From: Chloroflexota bacterium
GTDB taxonomy: Bacteria > Chloroflexota > Limnocylindria > Limnocylindrales > CSP1-4
DNA length: 44,778 nt
Direction: 5' to 3'
NCBI GenBank assembly: GCA_004297395.1
Contig: SCUO01000105.1
Coordinates: 1 to 44,778 of the forward strand
The notes under the pieces are model-generated. The model searched no databases. It saw only the letters and a program-made list of their open reading frames with translations, and was not told where the DNA came from. The stretch's first letter is position 1. Every line of letters starts with the position of its first letter. The position numbers and the translations under genes were made by a program. Below, one piece after another: positions 1 through 7,803 of the stretch.

Positions 1-256
1 CCTCGCGATCGTCGCGGGGTGGCGGCGGTGGCAGGGGTCGAGCGGCGGCTGCCTCACGCTTGGGGGCGGCCCCGCCGAGCTCCGATCGGGGGGCGGCGAG
101 GATCCGGGCCGGCTCCGCGCCCATGCCCAGGACCCCGCGGCTGCCTGGCGTCAGGATCTCGAAGTCGAGGTCGTCCAGGCCCGCGCCGAAGGCTTCCCGG
201 GCGAGCCGGAGGGCCTCCTCGACGGTCTTGCCGGTGAACTCTTTGTAGGCGCTCAT
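1..256 (-). CDS. jag: Jag/KhpB-type RNA-binding protein, N-terminal part
   Basis: Partial gene: the 3' part lies beyond the left edge. The first 60 residues form the Jag N-terminal domain. It begins MSAYKEFTGKTVEEAL, and the core GSRGVLGMG followed by EPARI is diagnostic. After it comes a Pro/Ala-rich linker (PLPPPPPRD) that would lead to the KH and R3H domains, which are not in the window. KhpB/Jag binds RNA and affects cell division and envelope growth in Gram-positives. It lies 18 nt after the yidC stop, the usual last place in the rpmH-rnpA-yidD-yidC-jag operon. The ATG at 256 is chosen; an in-frame GTG at 268, behind a GAGATGA stretch, would add four residues and is nearly as good. Confidence 0.88.
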   Translation of the reverse strand, partial: MSAYKEFTGKTVEEALRLAREAFGAGLDDLDFEILTPGSRGVLGMGAEPARILAAPRSELGGAAPKREAAAARPLPPPPPRDDRE

Positions 257-274
257 GTCAGTGACCACTCATCT

Positions 275-1453
275 CTAGCGTCGTCTCCCTCGTCGGCCCT
301 GGCGGCCCCGCTGGCGGATCGTTGCCTGGGCGGATGCCGATCGGTCCAGGGCCGTCCGATCGGACTTGGGTCGCGCAGTCGTTCCCGGCTCGCGCGAGCT
401 GGATGGCGGCGCCGTGGGTGCGGCGACCGGGAAGCGCGGTGTGTGGTCCACGGCGAACCGTGGCGTCCAGCCGAAGATCGGGAACATCCCGCCCCAGCCC
501 AGGATCAGGTACTGCTGGACGATCGAGAAGACGGTCGACCCGATCCAGTAGAGGAACAGGCCGGCCGGCAGGATGCTGCCGTAGATCAGCGAGATGAACG
601 GCAGGAAGATCGCCATCTGGCGCTGCATCTTGACGTTCTGGTCGTCGGCCCCCGCCGCGCTGGCGGCAGGCAGCGTCATCCGGGACGCAACCAGCTGGAC
701 GAGCGACGAGATGATCGCCAGCAGGCTCAGGCCCGAGAAGAGGGCCCCGGGGCTGCCCAGGAATACCTCGGGCACGCCCCAGTTGACGCCGAACGCGGTC
801 GGGTTGAGGCAGGGGTTGAGGACCGTGTTGTTCGGCCCGAAGATCGGCGCCGCGTCGCAGCCAAGGTCGAGGATCCGGAACCCGAAGACGTCGAGCATCG
901 GCTGGACGTTGAAGTTCTGGAGTCCTTGGCTGAAGACGGAGTAGAGCGGGATCAGGAGGAACATCTGGAGCACGATCGGCAGGCAGCCGAGGGGCGAGAC
1001 GCCGCGCTCCTTGTAGAGCTGGGCGGTGGCCTGCTGGACCTTCATCCGGTCGCCCTTGAAGCGACGCTGGATCTCCTTGATCTCCGGGCCGATGAGCTGC
1101 ATCCGCTTCGTCGAGACGAGCTGGCGCCGGAAGACCGGGATGAGCAGGACCTTGATGATGATCGTCAGGCCGATGATCGCGATGGCGATGTTGCCGGTCA
1201 GTCGATCGAGCACCACGAGGATGATGAAGAAGGCCTGGAAGATCGGCGTGAACAGCCACGACAGGAGGCTGAAGGGGTCCGCCTGGAGCGGCGCCGGGTT
1301 CAGCGGGATCCCAGCCGGCGGGGTGGGCGTGGGCGCCGCGGTGACCCCGGGCGGGAGCGAGCCGCTCCCCGGCCCGCAGGCCGCGGCCACGAGGGCGATG
1401 AGGACGATGACCAGGAGCGGGCCGTATCGGGCCGGCCAGGATCGGGGGCTCAC
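275..1453 (-). CDS. yidC: Membrane protein insertase YidC/SpoIIIJ (lipoprotein type)
   Basis: A 392-residue Oxa1/YidC/SpoIIIJ insertase that places membrane proteins into the cytoplasmic membrane alone or with Sec. The N-terminus is a lipoprotein signal, with a hydrophobic stretch ending in the lipobox LVAAAC (Cys26). The insertase core follows: TM1, then a cytoplasmic loop with STKRMQLIGPEIKEIQ, then further membrane segments (CLPIVLQMFLLIPLYSVF; ending near SIVQQYLILGW), and a basic tail ending RRGRRR that may contact ribosomes. The groove position that is normally Arg (IIRxLxxP type) is Lys101 here (TIIIKVLLIP), a conservative change. The GTG start at 1453 lies 16 nt after the yidD stop. 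The lipobox form is typical of monoderm SpoIIIJ. Confidence 0.95.
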   Translation of the reverse strand: MSPRSWPARYGPLLVIVLIALVAAACGPGSGSLPPGVTAAPTPTPPAGIPLNPAPLQADPFSLLSWLFTPIFQAFFIILVVLDRLTGNIAIAIIGLTIIIKVLLIPVFRRQLVSTKRMQLIGPEIKEIQRRFKGDRMKVQQATAQLYKERGVSPLGCLPIVLQMFLLIPLYSVFSQGLQNFNVQPMLDVFGFRILDLGCDAAPIFGPNNTVLNPCLNPTAFGVNWGVPEVFLGSPGALFSGLSLLAIISSLVQLVASRMTLPAASAAGADDQNVKMQRQMAIFLPFISLIYGSILPAGLFLYWIGSTVFSIVQQYLILGWGGMFPIFGWTPRFAVDHTPRFPVAAPTAPPSSSREPGTTARPKSDRTALDRSASAQATIRQRGRQGRRGRRR

Positions 1454-1469
1454 GCGGCGGGGACCTCGT

Positions 1470-1676
1470 TCATCTGACGGGGTCGAACCCGCCGGGGTGG
1501 CCGGGATGGCAGCGCGCGATCCGGCGAGCGCCCATCCACGAGCCGCGAAACAGCCCGTAGCGCTCGATGGCCTGCTCGGTATAGCGGGAGCAGGTTGGCT
1601 CGTAGCGACAGGACGTCGGCAGCCACGCGAACGCGAATCGGTACAGGTGGATCAACCCGACCCCGATTCGCTTCAA
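1470..1676 (-). CDS. yidD: Membrane protein insertion efficiency factor YidD
   Basis: A 68-residue small protein of the YidD (DUF37) family, which helps YidC-dependent insertion at the inner membrane face. The family's signature cysteines and tyrosines are present: the N-terminal amphipathic helix, then SCRYEPTCSRYTEQAIERYG, then a GxxxGARRIARCHPGHPGGFDPV tail, which contains the usual CxP-type ending. The start is TTG at 1676. It overlaps the rnpA stop by TTGA, which implies translational coupling. No ATG or GTG fits this frame, so the rare TTG is accepted. The gene keeps the usual position between rnpA and yidC. Confidence 0.93.
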   Translation of the reverse strand: MKRIGVGLIHLYRFAFAWLPTSCRYEPTCSRYTEQAIERYGLFRGSWMGARRIARCHPGHPGGFDPVR

Positions 1677-2005
1677 GCCTCATGTCCTCCCAGCACCCCG
1701 GATCGACCGAGCAGGCGTCCGAGGGCCTTCACCACGGCCTCGTGGTCGGCGGCGACGATCGCCGGTCGGGCGATGATGAGGACGTCCCAGCCGGGCTGGA
1801 ACGAGGGCGCCATCACCCTGAGCACCCCTCGGAGCCGTCGCCGGACCCGGTTCCTCACGACCGCCGAGCCCAGGGCCCGCCCGGTCGCGAAGCCGAATCG
1901 CGTGGTCTCGAGGTCCGTCCGTCGGACTCGCGCGGCGAGGAGCGGGTGGGATCGAATCGCCCCACCCTCCTGGAGGGCCGCGAAATCCTGCGGACGCGAG
2001 AGCAT
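1673..2005 (-). CDS. rnpA: Ribonuclease P protein component
   Basis: A 110-residue basic protein that assists the RNase P RNA in maturing tRNA 5' ends. The RNR box typical of the family is seen as AVVRNRVRRRLRGVLR. It is preceded by TTRFGFATGRALGSA, matching the canonical RxGxxxxKKxGxAVxRN pattern, and followed by DVLIIARPAIVAADH. The ATG at 2005 is chosen because it gives the usual start near L-S-R-P-Q-D-F. A GTG one codon upstream (2008) is equally possible. A longer open frame reaching 2200 runs through rpmH and is not used. It lies 35 nt after rpmH, and its stop overlaps the yidD start. Confidence 0.93.
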   Translation of the reverse strand: MLSRPQDFAALQEGGAIRSHPLLAARVRRTDLETTRFGFATGRALGSAVVRNRVRRRLRGVLRVMAPSFQPGWDVLIIARPAIVAADHEAVVKALGRLLGRSGVLGGHEA

Positions 2006-2040
2006 CACCAGCCGCGGACTGCGAGGGCCGCGACCGTCCG

Positions 2041-2175
2041 TCAGACCGTCAGGCGCTTCCGACCGCGAGCCCGGCGAGCAGCCAGGACGCGACGGCCGCC
2101 GGTGGACTTCATCCGGGCGCGGAAGCCGTGCTCCTTGGCGCGGTGTCGCTTCTTGGGCTGGTAGGTCTGCTTCAT
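2041..2175 (-). CDS. rpmH: 50S ribosomal protein L34
   Basis: A 44-residue ribosomal protein L34 that is too short for many ORF scans. It begins [18 protein letters not shown], with the characteristic K-R-T/Q-Y-Q-P-x-x-R/K-x-R start, continues with the [19 protein letters not shown] core, and ends KRLTV. L34 binds 23S rRNA in the large subunit. It is the first gene of the minus-strand operon rpmH-rnpA-yidD-yidC-jag. A clear TTGACA/TATCAT promoter lies about 110 nt upstream. Confidence 0.96.
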   Translation of the reverse strand: MKQTYQPKKRHRAKEHGFRARMKSTGGRRVLAARRARGRKRLTV

Positions 2176-2244
2176 CGGGACTGCGCGGGATCCTCTCCAT
2201 CAGGCCTCGGGGCTGCGTCGGTCTCGACCCCTAGAGGCACGCAA

Positions 2245-2269
2245 ACGCGCCGAGCGCCCAACGGCGCGT
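2245..2269 (-). other. Hairpin in the rpmH leader
   Basis: A perfect 8-bp inverted repeat (ACGCGCCG / CGGCGCGT, 9-nt loop) in the 5' leader of rpmH, between its promoter and start codon. A competing pairing with the next AACGCGCC block further upstream in the transcript is also possible, so two exclusive folds can be drawn. No oligo-U follows. It could be an attenuator or a protein-binding site, but this is only a structural observation. Confidence 0.4.
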
Positions 2270-2290
2270 GGCGCGTTCGTCGTCCGGGGG

Positions 2291-2320
2291 ATGATAGGCC
2301 GGGCCGAGAAGGGGTGTCAA
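2291..2320 (-). promoter_or_regulatory. Promoter of the rpmH operon
   Basis: On the minus strand, a perfect -35 TTGACA (2315-2320), an 18-nt spacer and a -10 TATCAT (2291-2296). Transcription would start near 2284 and give a leader of about 110 nt before rpmH. It is the best sigma-70-type site in the intergenic region on this strand. Confidence 0.75.
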
Positions 2321-2484
2321 ACGTGCTCGCGGGCGCACCCGCGGGCGCGCGAAGGGTCGCGAGCTCCCGTCCGGAGCGCCAGTCCAGGGTGGACCTGGGG
2401 CCCAACAGCGGACCCGGGCGGCCCGGGGCCGGATCGAAGGTACGACCCCGAGGCAATACCCCCTGGGAGTATCACAGAATCGCC

Positions 2485-2513
2485 TTGCGAGGCGTCGGGT
2501 GCGGTGCTATCTT
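2485..2513 (+). promoter_or_regulatory. Promoter of dnaA
   Basis: TTGCGA (2485-2490), a 17-nt spacer, then TATCTT (2508-2513) preceded by TGC, which makes an extended -10. Transcription would start near 2520, leaving a leader of about 170 nt before the dnaA ATG. Together with the rpmH promoter it accounts for the divergent 517-bp rpmH-dnaA gap (2176-2692). I see no gene and no convincing DnaA box in that gap. Confidence 0.65.
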
Positions 2514-2692
2514 TCGGGACCCTCGGCACGTCGGACGGCCCCGAAACGGCGACCGGGCCGGGGGAACTTGGGACCGGTCGGAGACGGGTCCGAGCCTCGC
2601 CCGATACATCCCTGGCGCCCCGGTAGCAGATCCGCGTGAGCCGGTACCGGCCGCCATCCATCGCAGCCCACACAGAGAGCCGTCATCGACGA

Positions 2693-4090
2693 ATGGACGC
2701 GAAGCAGGTCTGGCGCGCTGCCCTCGGGGAGCTCCAGGTATCCCTTTCGCCGGCGAACTTCGAGACGTGGCTGCGCGACACCATGCTCGTGGACGTCGAC
2801 GAGAATCGCTTCCGGATCGCCGTCCCGAACGGCTTCGCCAAGGACTGGCTCGAGAGCCGCTACCGCTCCCTGATCTCCCAGACCCTGGCCCGGATCGTCG
2901 GCTACAGCGTCCAGGTCGAGTTCGTGGTCGGCACGCCGCCGGAGGCCGTGACCGAAGCCGAATCGGACGGGTCACCGGCGCCGGTTGCCCCCGAGCGGCC
3001 GCTGGCCACGCCCAGCTCGCAGCACGTCCGGGTGGAGGCCACCCGGGTCGGCGGCGAAGGTGGGACGACCAACATCAACGCCCGCTACACGTTCGCCAAC
3101 TTCATCGTCGGCTCCGCCAACCGCCTCGCCCACGCCGCGAGCCTGTCGGTCGCCGAGCGCCCCGGCCATGCCTACAACCCGCTCTTCCTGTACGGCGGGG
3201 TCGGCCTCGGCAAGACCCACCTGATGCACGCCATCGGCAACCAGGTGGCCGCCAAGTTCCCCCGCAAGCGGGTCGTCTACGCCACGTCCGAGAAGTTCAC
3301 CAACGAATTCATCACCTCGATCCAGCAGGGCAAGATCGACGACTTCCGGTCGCGCTACCGGCGGATCGACCTCCTCCTCATCGACGACATCCAGTTCATC
3401 GCTGACAAGGAGCGGACCCAGGAGGAGTTCTTCCACACCTTCAACGCGATCCACGAGGACGGCAAGCAGATCGTCCTGAGCTCGGACCGGCCACCGAAGG
3501 CGATCCTGACGCTCGAGGAGCGGCTCCGCTCGCGCTTCGAGTGGGGCCTCATCGCCGACCTCACCGCACCGGACCTCGAGACCCGGATCGCGATCCTCCG
3601 GGCCAAGGCCGAGGAGGGCAGCGTCCCGATCACCTCGGATGTCGTGGAGTTCATCGCCCGCAAGGTCGTCAGCAACATCCGGGAGCTCGAAGGGGCGCTG
3701 AACCGGATCGTGGCCTACGCCTCCATGGGCGCGATGCCGATCTCGATCGAGCTGGCCCAGGCCGTGCTCTCGAACGTCCTCTACAACCCCAAGAAGCGCC
3801 AGATCACGCCCGAGCGGATCGTCAAGGCCGTGTCGGACTACTACGGCGTGGGCCTCGATGCCCTCAAGGGCCAGAAGCGCGACAAGGCGATCGTCGTGCC
3901 CCGCCAGATCGCGATGTTCCTGATGCGCGAGGAAACTGACGTCTCGCTCCTCCGGATCGGGGCCGAGCTCGGCAACCGGGACCACTCCACGGTCCTCCAC
4001 GCGTGCGACAAGATCACCCGCGAATCGAGCGCCAACGACGAGCTCCGACGCGAGATCTCGGCGGTCCGCGAGCTGATCTACGCCGACTGA
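2693..4090 (+). CDS. dnaA: Chromosomal replication initiator DnaA
   Basis: A 465-residue AAA+ initiator that binds DnaA boxes at oriC, melts the origin and loads the helicase. Domain I is at the N-terminus (KQVWRAALGELQ, with FETWLRD). A variable, acidic/Pro-rich domain II lies around residues 85-115. Domain III begins near NARYTFANFIVG, with Walker A GGVGLGKTHL (about residue 168), Walker B LLLIDDIQF and sensor RLRSRFEWG. Domain IV ends with the box-binding signature NRDHSTVLHACDKI. The ATG at 2693 gives the standard start MDAKQVW; an in-frame upstream start at 2636 adds 19 residues that do not resemble DnaA. It begins the plus-strand origin genes. Confidence 0.97.
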   Translation: MDAKQVWRAALGELQVSLSPANFETWLRDTMLVDVDENRFRIAVPNGFAKDWLESRYRSLISQTLARIVGYSVQVEFVVGTPPEAVTEAESDGSPAPVAPERPLATPSSQHVRVEATRVGGEGGTTNINARYTFANFIVGSANRLAHAASLSVAERPGHAYNPLFLYGGVGLGKTHLMHAIGNQVAAKFPRKRVVYATSEKFTNEFITSIQQGKIDDFRSRYRRIDLLLIDDIQFIADKERTQEEFFHTFNAIHEDGKQIVLSSDRPPKAILTLEERLRSRFEWGLIADLTAPDLETRIAILRAKAEEGSVPITSDVVEFIARKVVSNIRELEGALNRIVAYASMGAMPISIELAQAVLSNVLYNPKKRQITPERIVKAVSDYYGVGLDALKGQKRDKAIVVPRQIAMFLMREETDVSLLRIGAELGNRDHSTVLHACDKITRESSANDELRREISAVRELIYAD

Positions 4091-4911
4091 CCCCGCGGGG
4101 CGGGTTGGGTCGAGGCCCCCCGGAATCGGCCCGGCGCATGCCGCCCGGGCGTCGAGCGGTGTTCCTGTCCAGGAATCGGTCTCCAGCGTTGATGCCGCGT
4201 CCGGCGGGTCGCGGGCCGGATTCCAGCGGACTGCGGCCGGCTCCACGGCGCATCCGGAGCGCCAGCTCCCGTTCAGGTCCACGCTCCACGTCCGGCACTG
4301 CGGTGCGCCGGGCGTCGCCCGCCCTGCCTTCGATGCCTGGGGCTGATGCCTGGCGGGACCGCGCGGCCGCAAGCTGGCTGCCGAGACACCCGCCAGCCAG
4401 GTCTGACCCGGCACGCGGACCTCGGCGACGGGACCTCGGCGGACAACCGCTCCCCCGACGTGGACAACCGGGCACGAGAACGCTCTTAACGGGCCCAACC
4501 GGGCTGGGAATCAGGCGCCGACCGTGCACGACCCGTACCACCCTCGGGTCCGCCGGAATCGTCCTCCACCGTCGCCTGCCTGGCGCCGCCCGAAAACCCA
4601 CGCCACCACCGCGATGGTCCACCCGCCGAGGGTCTTCGACCACAGCCGTGCCGAACGGGACGGAGCGCGGCCGTCCACCGTCTCCACACCATGATGATGA
4701 CGGTGACGGGCTTCTGAGAATGGAGGAAGATACACACCAGACCGACGACCCCAGGCCGGTGGTCCGGATGCCCGATCCGGAGCGTGGACCTCGACCGCGG
4801 CGCCCCCGGGATGGCGCCCGACGAGGAGCGGCACCCACCCGTCTTCCCGGCCGGCGCGCCGGTACCATCTGATTGCCCGCCATCGCACCCGCTGTCTGGA
4901 GTGGACCCGAC
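4091..4911. other. Putative oriC region (dnaA-dnaN gap)
   Basis: An 821-bp gap with no supported gene. It holds one near-consensus DnaA box, CGTGGACAA at 4459-4467 (reverse strand TTGTCCACG, one mismatch to the GC-rich form TTGTCCACA). Weaker variants are GGCGGACAA just upstream and GTCTCCACA near 4688. A less GC-rich stretch near 4690-4740 (several GAT/ATGATGATG-like bases) could be the unwinding element. Position between dnaA and dnaN is a known oriC site in many bacteria. The box cluster is weak, so the assignment rests mainly on context. Confidence 0.5.
4863..4868 (+). promoter_or_regulatory. Possible -10 box for dnaN
   Basis: TACCAT, with no good -35, about 43 nt before the chosen dnaN start. 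It is the only TANNNT-type box close to the gene. This is weak evidence, listed because dnaN needs a promoter unless dnaA transcripts read through the gap. Confidence 0.25.
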
Positions 4912-6030
4912 GTGAAGCTATCGGTCATGCAGGAGAACCTGGCTCGCGGCCTGTCTGTCGTCAGCCGCGCCGTCTCCACCCGCAGCACGTTGCCCGTGCT
5001 CGCCAACGTCCTCCTCCGGACCGAGGACGCCGGCCTCAAGCTGACGGCCACGAATCTCGAGATCGGGATCACCTACTGGGTGCCCGGCAAGATCGAGACG
5101 GACGGCGCGACGACCGTCCCGGCAAAGCTCCTCACGGACCTCGTGAGCTCGCTCCAGGGCGGCGATCGGGTCGACCTGGAGCTCGGGGCCGGGGAGACCC
5201 TCCACCTCCGCTGCGGGCGGTTCGAATCACACCTCAAGGGCATCGATGCCGAGGAGTTCCCGGCCATCCAGACGACCGGCGAGCGGCCGACCACCAGGAT
5301 CGCCCAGAACGTCCTGCGCCGGGCCCTCGAGCAGGTCGCCTTCGCCGCGGCCACGGACGAGGCCAGGCCCATCCTGACCGGCGTCCTGTGCCGCTTCGAG
5401 GGCGATTCACTGACCCTCGCCGCGGCCGATAACTACCGGATCGCGGTCAAGACGATCCCGGTCCTCGATGCCGTCGCCGAGACGAGCGTCGTCGTTCCCG
5501 CGCGGGCCCTGACCGAGCTCATGCGGGTCCTCGCCGACGCAGACGACCCGGTCGAGGTCGTCCTGGCCCAGGCCCGCAACCAGATCCTGTTCCACCTCGA
5601 AGGCGTCGATCTCGTCAGCCGGCTCATCGACGGCCAGTTCCCGAACTACCAGACGGTCATGCCCAAGACCCACACGACCCGGGCGACGCTCGATCGCGAG
5701 GAGCTCCTGCGGGCCGTCCGGCCGGCGGCCCTGATCGCCCACGAATCGGCCAACATCGTGAAGCTCCAGGTCGGATCGGACGGCGAGGCCGGGATCACGG
5801 TCAGCGCCAACGCCGAGATCGGCGACCACGTCGGGCAGGTGGAAGCCGCCGTCGAGGGCGACGGCACGACGATCGCCTTCAACGCCAAGTACCTGGCCGA
5901 CGTCCTGACCAACGTCGCGGCCGAGCAGTTCGCGATCGAGCTCCAGGGCCCGCTCGCGCCCGGCGTCTTCAAGCCGATCGGCGACGACAACTACGTCCAC
6001 GTCGTGATGCCCGTCCGGACGACGTCGTAG
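4912..6030 (+). CDS. dnaN: DNA polymerase III beta sliding clamp
   Basis: A 372-residue ring-shaped processivity clamp. The start VKLSVMQENLARGLSVVSRA (GTG at 4912) matches the family's MK(F/L)xxxxxxL start. It is followed by the typical STLPVLANVLL, then LTATNLEIGI, and by RALTELMRVL, SRLIDGQFPNY and the C-terminal end NYVHVVMPVR. All three clamp domains are present at normal length. The in-frame TTG at 4873 is rejected because the extra residues have no family match. A GGAG lies 11 nt before the GTG. recF follows directly. Confidence 0.97.
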   Translation: MKLSVMQENLARGLSVVSRAVSTRSTLPVLANVLLRTEDAGLKLTATNLEIGITYWVPGKIETDGATTVPAKLLTDLVSSLQGGDRVDLELGAGETLHLRCGRFESHLKGIDAEEFPAIQTTGERPTTRIAQNVLRRALEQVAFAAATDEARPILTGVLCRFEGDSLTLAAADNYRIAVKTIPVLDAVAETSVVVPARALTELMRVLADADDPVEVVLAQARNQILFHLEGVDLVSRLIDGQFPNYQTVMPKTHTTRATLDREELLRAVRPAALIAHESANIVKLQVGSDGEAGITVSANAEIGDHVGQVEAAVEGDGTTIAFNAKYLADVLTNVAAEQFAIELQGPLAPGVFKPIGDDNYVHVVMPVRTTS

Positions 6031-6038
6031 GGGCCGCC

Positions 6039-7184
6039 ACGCTCGCCTCGCTCCGCCTCGCCGATCTCCGGGGATACGGCGCGCTCGAGGCGGCCTTCGG
6101 CGCCGGTCCGCAGCTCGTCTGGGGTCCCAACGCGGCCGGCAAGACGAGCCTCCTCGAGGGCATCGTCCTGCTTGCCTGGGGCCACTCCCATCGGACGACG
6201 ACCGACGTCGAGCTCGTCCGCTGGGGCGCGGACCTCGCCCGGGTCGAGGGCACCATCGGGGACGATGTCGTCGACATCGTCCTGGTCCGGCCGGGGACGC
6301 CGGCCGCGGCCGGCGGAGGCCGGAAGCGGATCCGGGTCAACGGCGTCCCGCGGCGGGCGTCCTCGCTCGCCGGGGCCCTCCGGGTCGTGGTCTTCGCGCC
6401 CGAGGAGATGCTCCTCATCGCCGGGGCGCCGACGCTTCGCCGGACGGCCCTCGACCGCATCGCCGCGAACCGCTTCCCGGCCTACGCGGCGGCCCTGGCG
6501 ACCTACGGCCGGGCGCTCCAGCAGCGGAACGGCCTGCTTCGGGCGATCCGGGAGGAGCAGGCCGACCGGGCCGAGCTGCGCTACTGGGACAAGCCGTTCC
6601 TCGACGCCGGCGGCGAGATCGTGGCCGATCGCCTCGCCCTCCTCGCGGAGCTCGCGCGGCCCCTCGCCGCCGCCCACGCCGAGATCGCGCCCGATGAGGC
6701 AGCCCGATCGGCGCTCGGCCTGCGCTACGAGACGAACGCCCCGGCGGCCGCCGGCGAATCGCCCCGTGCTGCCCTGGCCCGACGGCTCGCGGAGACGGCC
6801 GAGAAGGAGGCCTGGAACGGATCGACCCTCGTCGGGCCGCACCGGGACGATGTGTCCTTCACCTTCGATGGCCGCGATCTCGCCGCCTTCGCCTCGCGCG
6901 GCCAGCAGCGGACCGCGATCCTGGCCTTCAAGCTGGCCGAGCTCGACCTGCTCACCGCGCTCGACGGGCGGCCCCCGCTCCTCCTCCTCGACGATGTCTT
7001 CTCGGAGCTGGACCCGGAGCGCCGCGGCCACCTCGTTCGGCGGATCGCGGGACTGCCCCAGACGTTCGTGACGACGACGACCCTCGACGACCTCGACCCC
7101 GCGCTGCTCGAGATCGCGACGACCTGGCAGGTCATCGGCAGCCCGGCCGGGGCAGCCCTGGCCGACCCGGTCACGGCGCGGTGA
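6039..7184 (+). CDS. recF: DNA replication/repair protein RecF, no standard start codon
   Basis: A RecF SMC-like ATPase that helps load RecA at gaps. The conserved start region reads LASLRLADLRGYGALE, followed by Walker A GPNAAGKT (residues 29-36). The signature ASRGQQRTAILAFKLAE and Walker B LLLLDDVFSELDPERR lie near the end. The total is 381 residues if counted from 6039, a normal family length. No ATG, GTG or TTG exists in frame before 6387, which is inside the protein and after Walker A. The best placed codon is ACG at 6039: it sits 5 nt after AGGGG and 8 nt after the dnaN stop. Either a non-standard start or a base error at the junction explains this. The gene itself is certain; the exact start is not. 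Confidence 0.88.
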   Translation, partial: TLASLRLADLRGYGALEAAFGAGPQLVWGPNAAGKTSLLEGIVLLAWGHSHRTTTDVELVRWGADLARVEGTIGDDVVDIVLVRPGTPAAAGGGRKRIRVNGVPRRASSLAGALRVVVFAPEEMLLIAGAPTLRRTALDRIAANRFPAYAAALATYGRALQQRNGLLRAIREEQADRAELRYWDKPFLDAGGEIVADRLALLAELARPLAAAHAEIAPDEAARSALGLRYETNAPAAAGESPRAALARRLAETAEKEAWNGSTLVGPHRDDVSFTFDGRDLAAFASRGQQRTAILAFKLAELDLLTALDGRPPLLLLDDVFSELDPERRGHLVRRIAGLPQTFVTTTTLDDLDPALLEIATTWQVIGSPAGAALADPVTAR

Positions 7185-7269
7185 TCCGGGAGGTGGCAGC
7201 TATGCGCGGTCGGGTGGCCCTGGGCGGGACCCGAAGCCGGACCCGCGGCCGGCGCGGGGCGGCTCGACG

Positions 7270-7632
7270 ATGACCGACGACGAAGCCCGGGCGCGCCGCC
7301 GCCGCCGCCCGATGTCCCGCATCGGCGACCTCATCCCGGAAGCGGCGGCGCGCCTTGGTCTGGCCGACGAGCTGTGGCGGGCCCGCGCCGTTGCGGCGTT
7401 CGACCGGATCGTCGCCGAGCGGGCCCCGGCAGCCCACGGCGCCTGCCGGGCGCTCCGAGTCGACGGCGACGCGCTCGTGGTCGAGGCCGACGCCCCGATC
7501 GTGGCCCAGGAGCTGCGCCTCCACGCGCGGCAGCTGGCCGAGGCCTTCCGGACGGCGCCAGCCGGCGCGCCGATCGCCGAGATCCGCGTCACGGTCCGCG
7601 CCCGAGGCTCGTCTCCCGGAGCGTCGGCCTAA
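7270..7632 (+). CDS. DciA-like DUF721 protein
   Basis: A 120-residue DUF721 protein. The recognisable core is RIGDLIPEAAARLGL, then W.ARAVAAFDRIV, then LRVDGDALVVEADAPIVAQE, the KH-like DciA fold that begins after a basic N-terminus (RARRRRRP). DciA proteins load the replicative helicase DnaB in bacteria lacking DnaC/DnaI. The place next to recF in an origin operon fits and is common in high-GC bacteria. The ATG at 7270 is preceded by a G-rich stretch; an internal ATG at 7312 is possible. The stop codon sits inside the loop of a strong hairpin (7621-7642). Confidence 0.82.
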   Translation: MTDDEARARRRRRPMSRIGDLIPEAAARLGLADELWRARAVAAFDRIVAERAPAAHGACRALRVDGDALVVEADAPIVAQELRLHARQLAEAFRTAPAGAPIAEIRVTVRARGSSPGASA

Positions 7633-7642
7633 CGGCCGACGC
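7621..7642 (+). terminator. Terminator-like hairpin over the DUF721 stop codon
   Basis: A perfect 9-bp stem, GCGTCGGCC / GGCCGACGC, with loop TAAC, followed by TTTC. The TAA stop of the DUF721 gene is in the loop. The 3' arm is also the first nine bases of the 55-bp tandem repeat, so repeat and hairpin are fused. Confidence 0.6.
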
Positions 7643-7782
7643 TTTCAGGGTTCGGCCTGCAGCCGAACCCTGCGGAGCTGCTACACGAGGCCGACGCTTT
7701 CAGGGTTCGGCCTGCAGCCGAACCCTGCGGAGCTGCTACACGAGGCCGACGCTTTCAGGGTTCGGCCTGCAGCCGAACCCTG
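7634..7782. repeat. Three 55-bp tandem repeats, each with a hairpin
   Basis: Copies start at 7634, 7689 and 7744, with period exactly 55 bp. The first two appear identical over the full unit. The third matches through its hairpin (to about 7782) and then diverges. Each unit holds the perfect 10-bp inverted repeat AGGGTTCGGC / GCCGAACCCT with loop CTGCA, at 7647-7671, 7702-7726 and 7757-7781. No reading frame makes sense across it, and no spacers are present, so it is not CRISPR. It may be a REP-like element or a stacked set of transcription terminators or RNA stabilisers. Confidence 0.92.
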
Positions 7783-7803
7783 CGCCGCCGCCACAGGACT
7801 GCA

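Noticed and set aside
1026..2234. A 402-codon plus-strand frame across yidC, yidD and rnpA
   Set aside because: It is antisense to four well-identified genes and has no domain signature.
2291..2626. A 111-codon plus-strand frame between rpmH and dnaA
   Set aside because: No family resemblance, low-complexity composition, and it crosses the dnaA promoter.
7634..7782. CRISPR array
   Set aside because: Units are head-to-tail with no unique spacers, only three copies, and no cas genes nearby.
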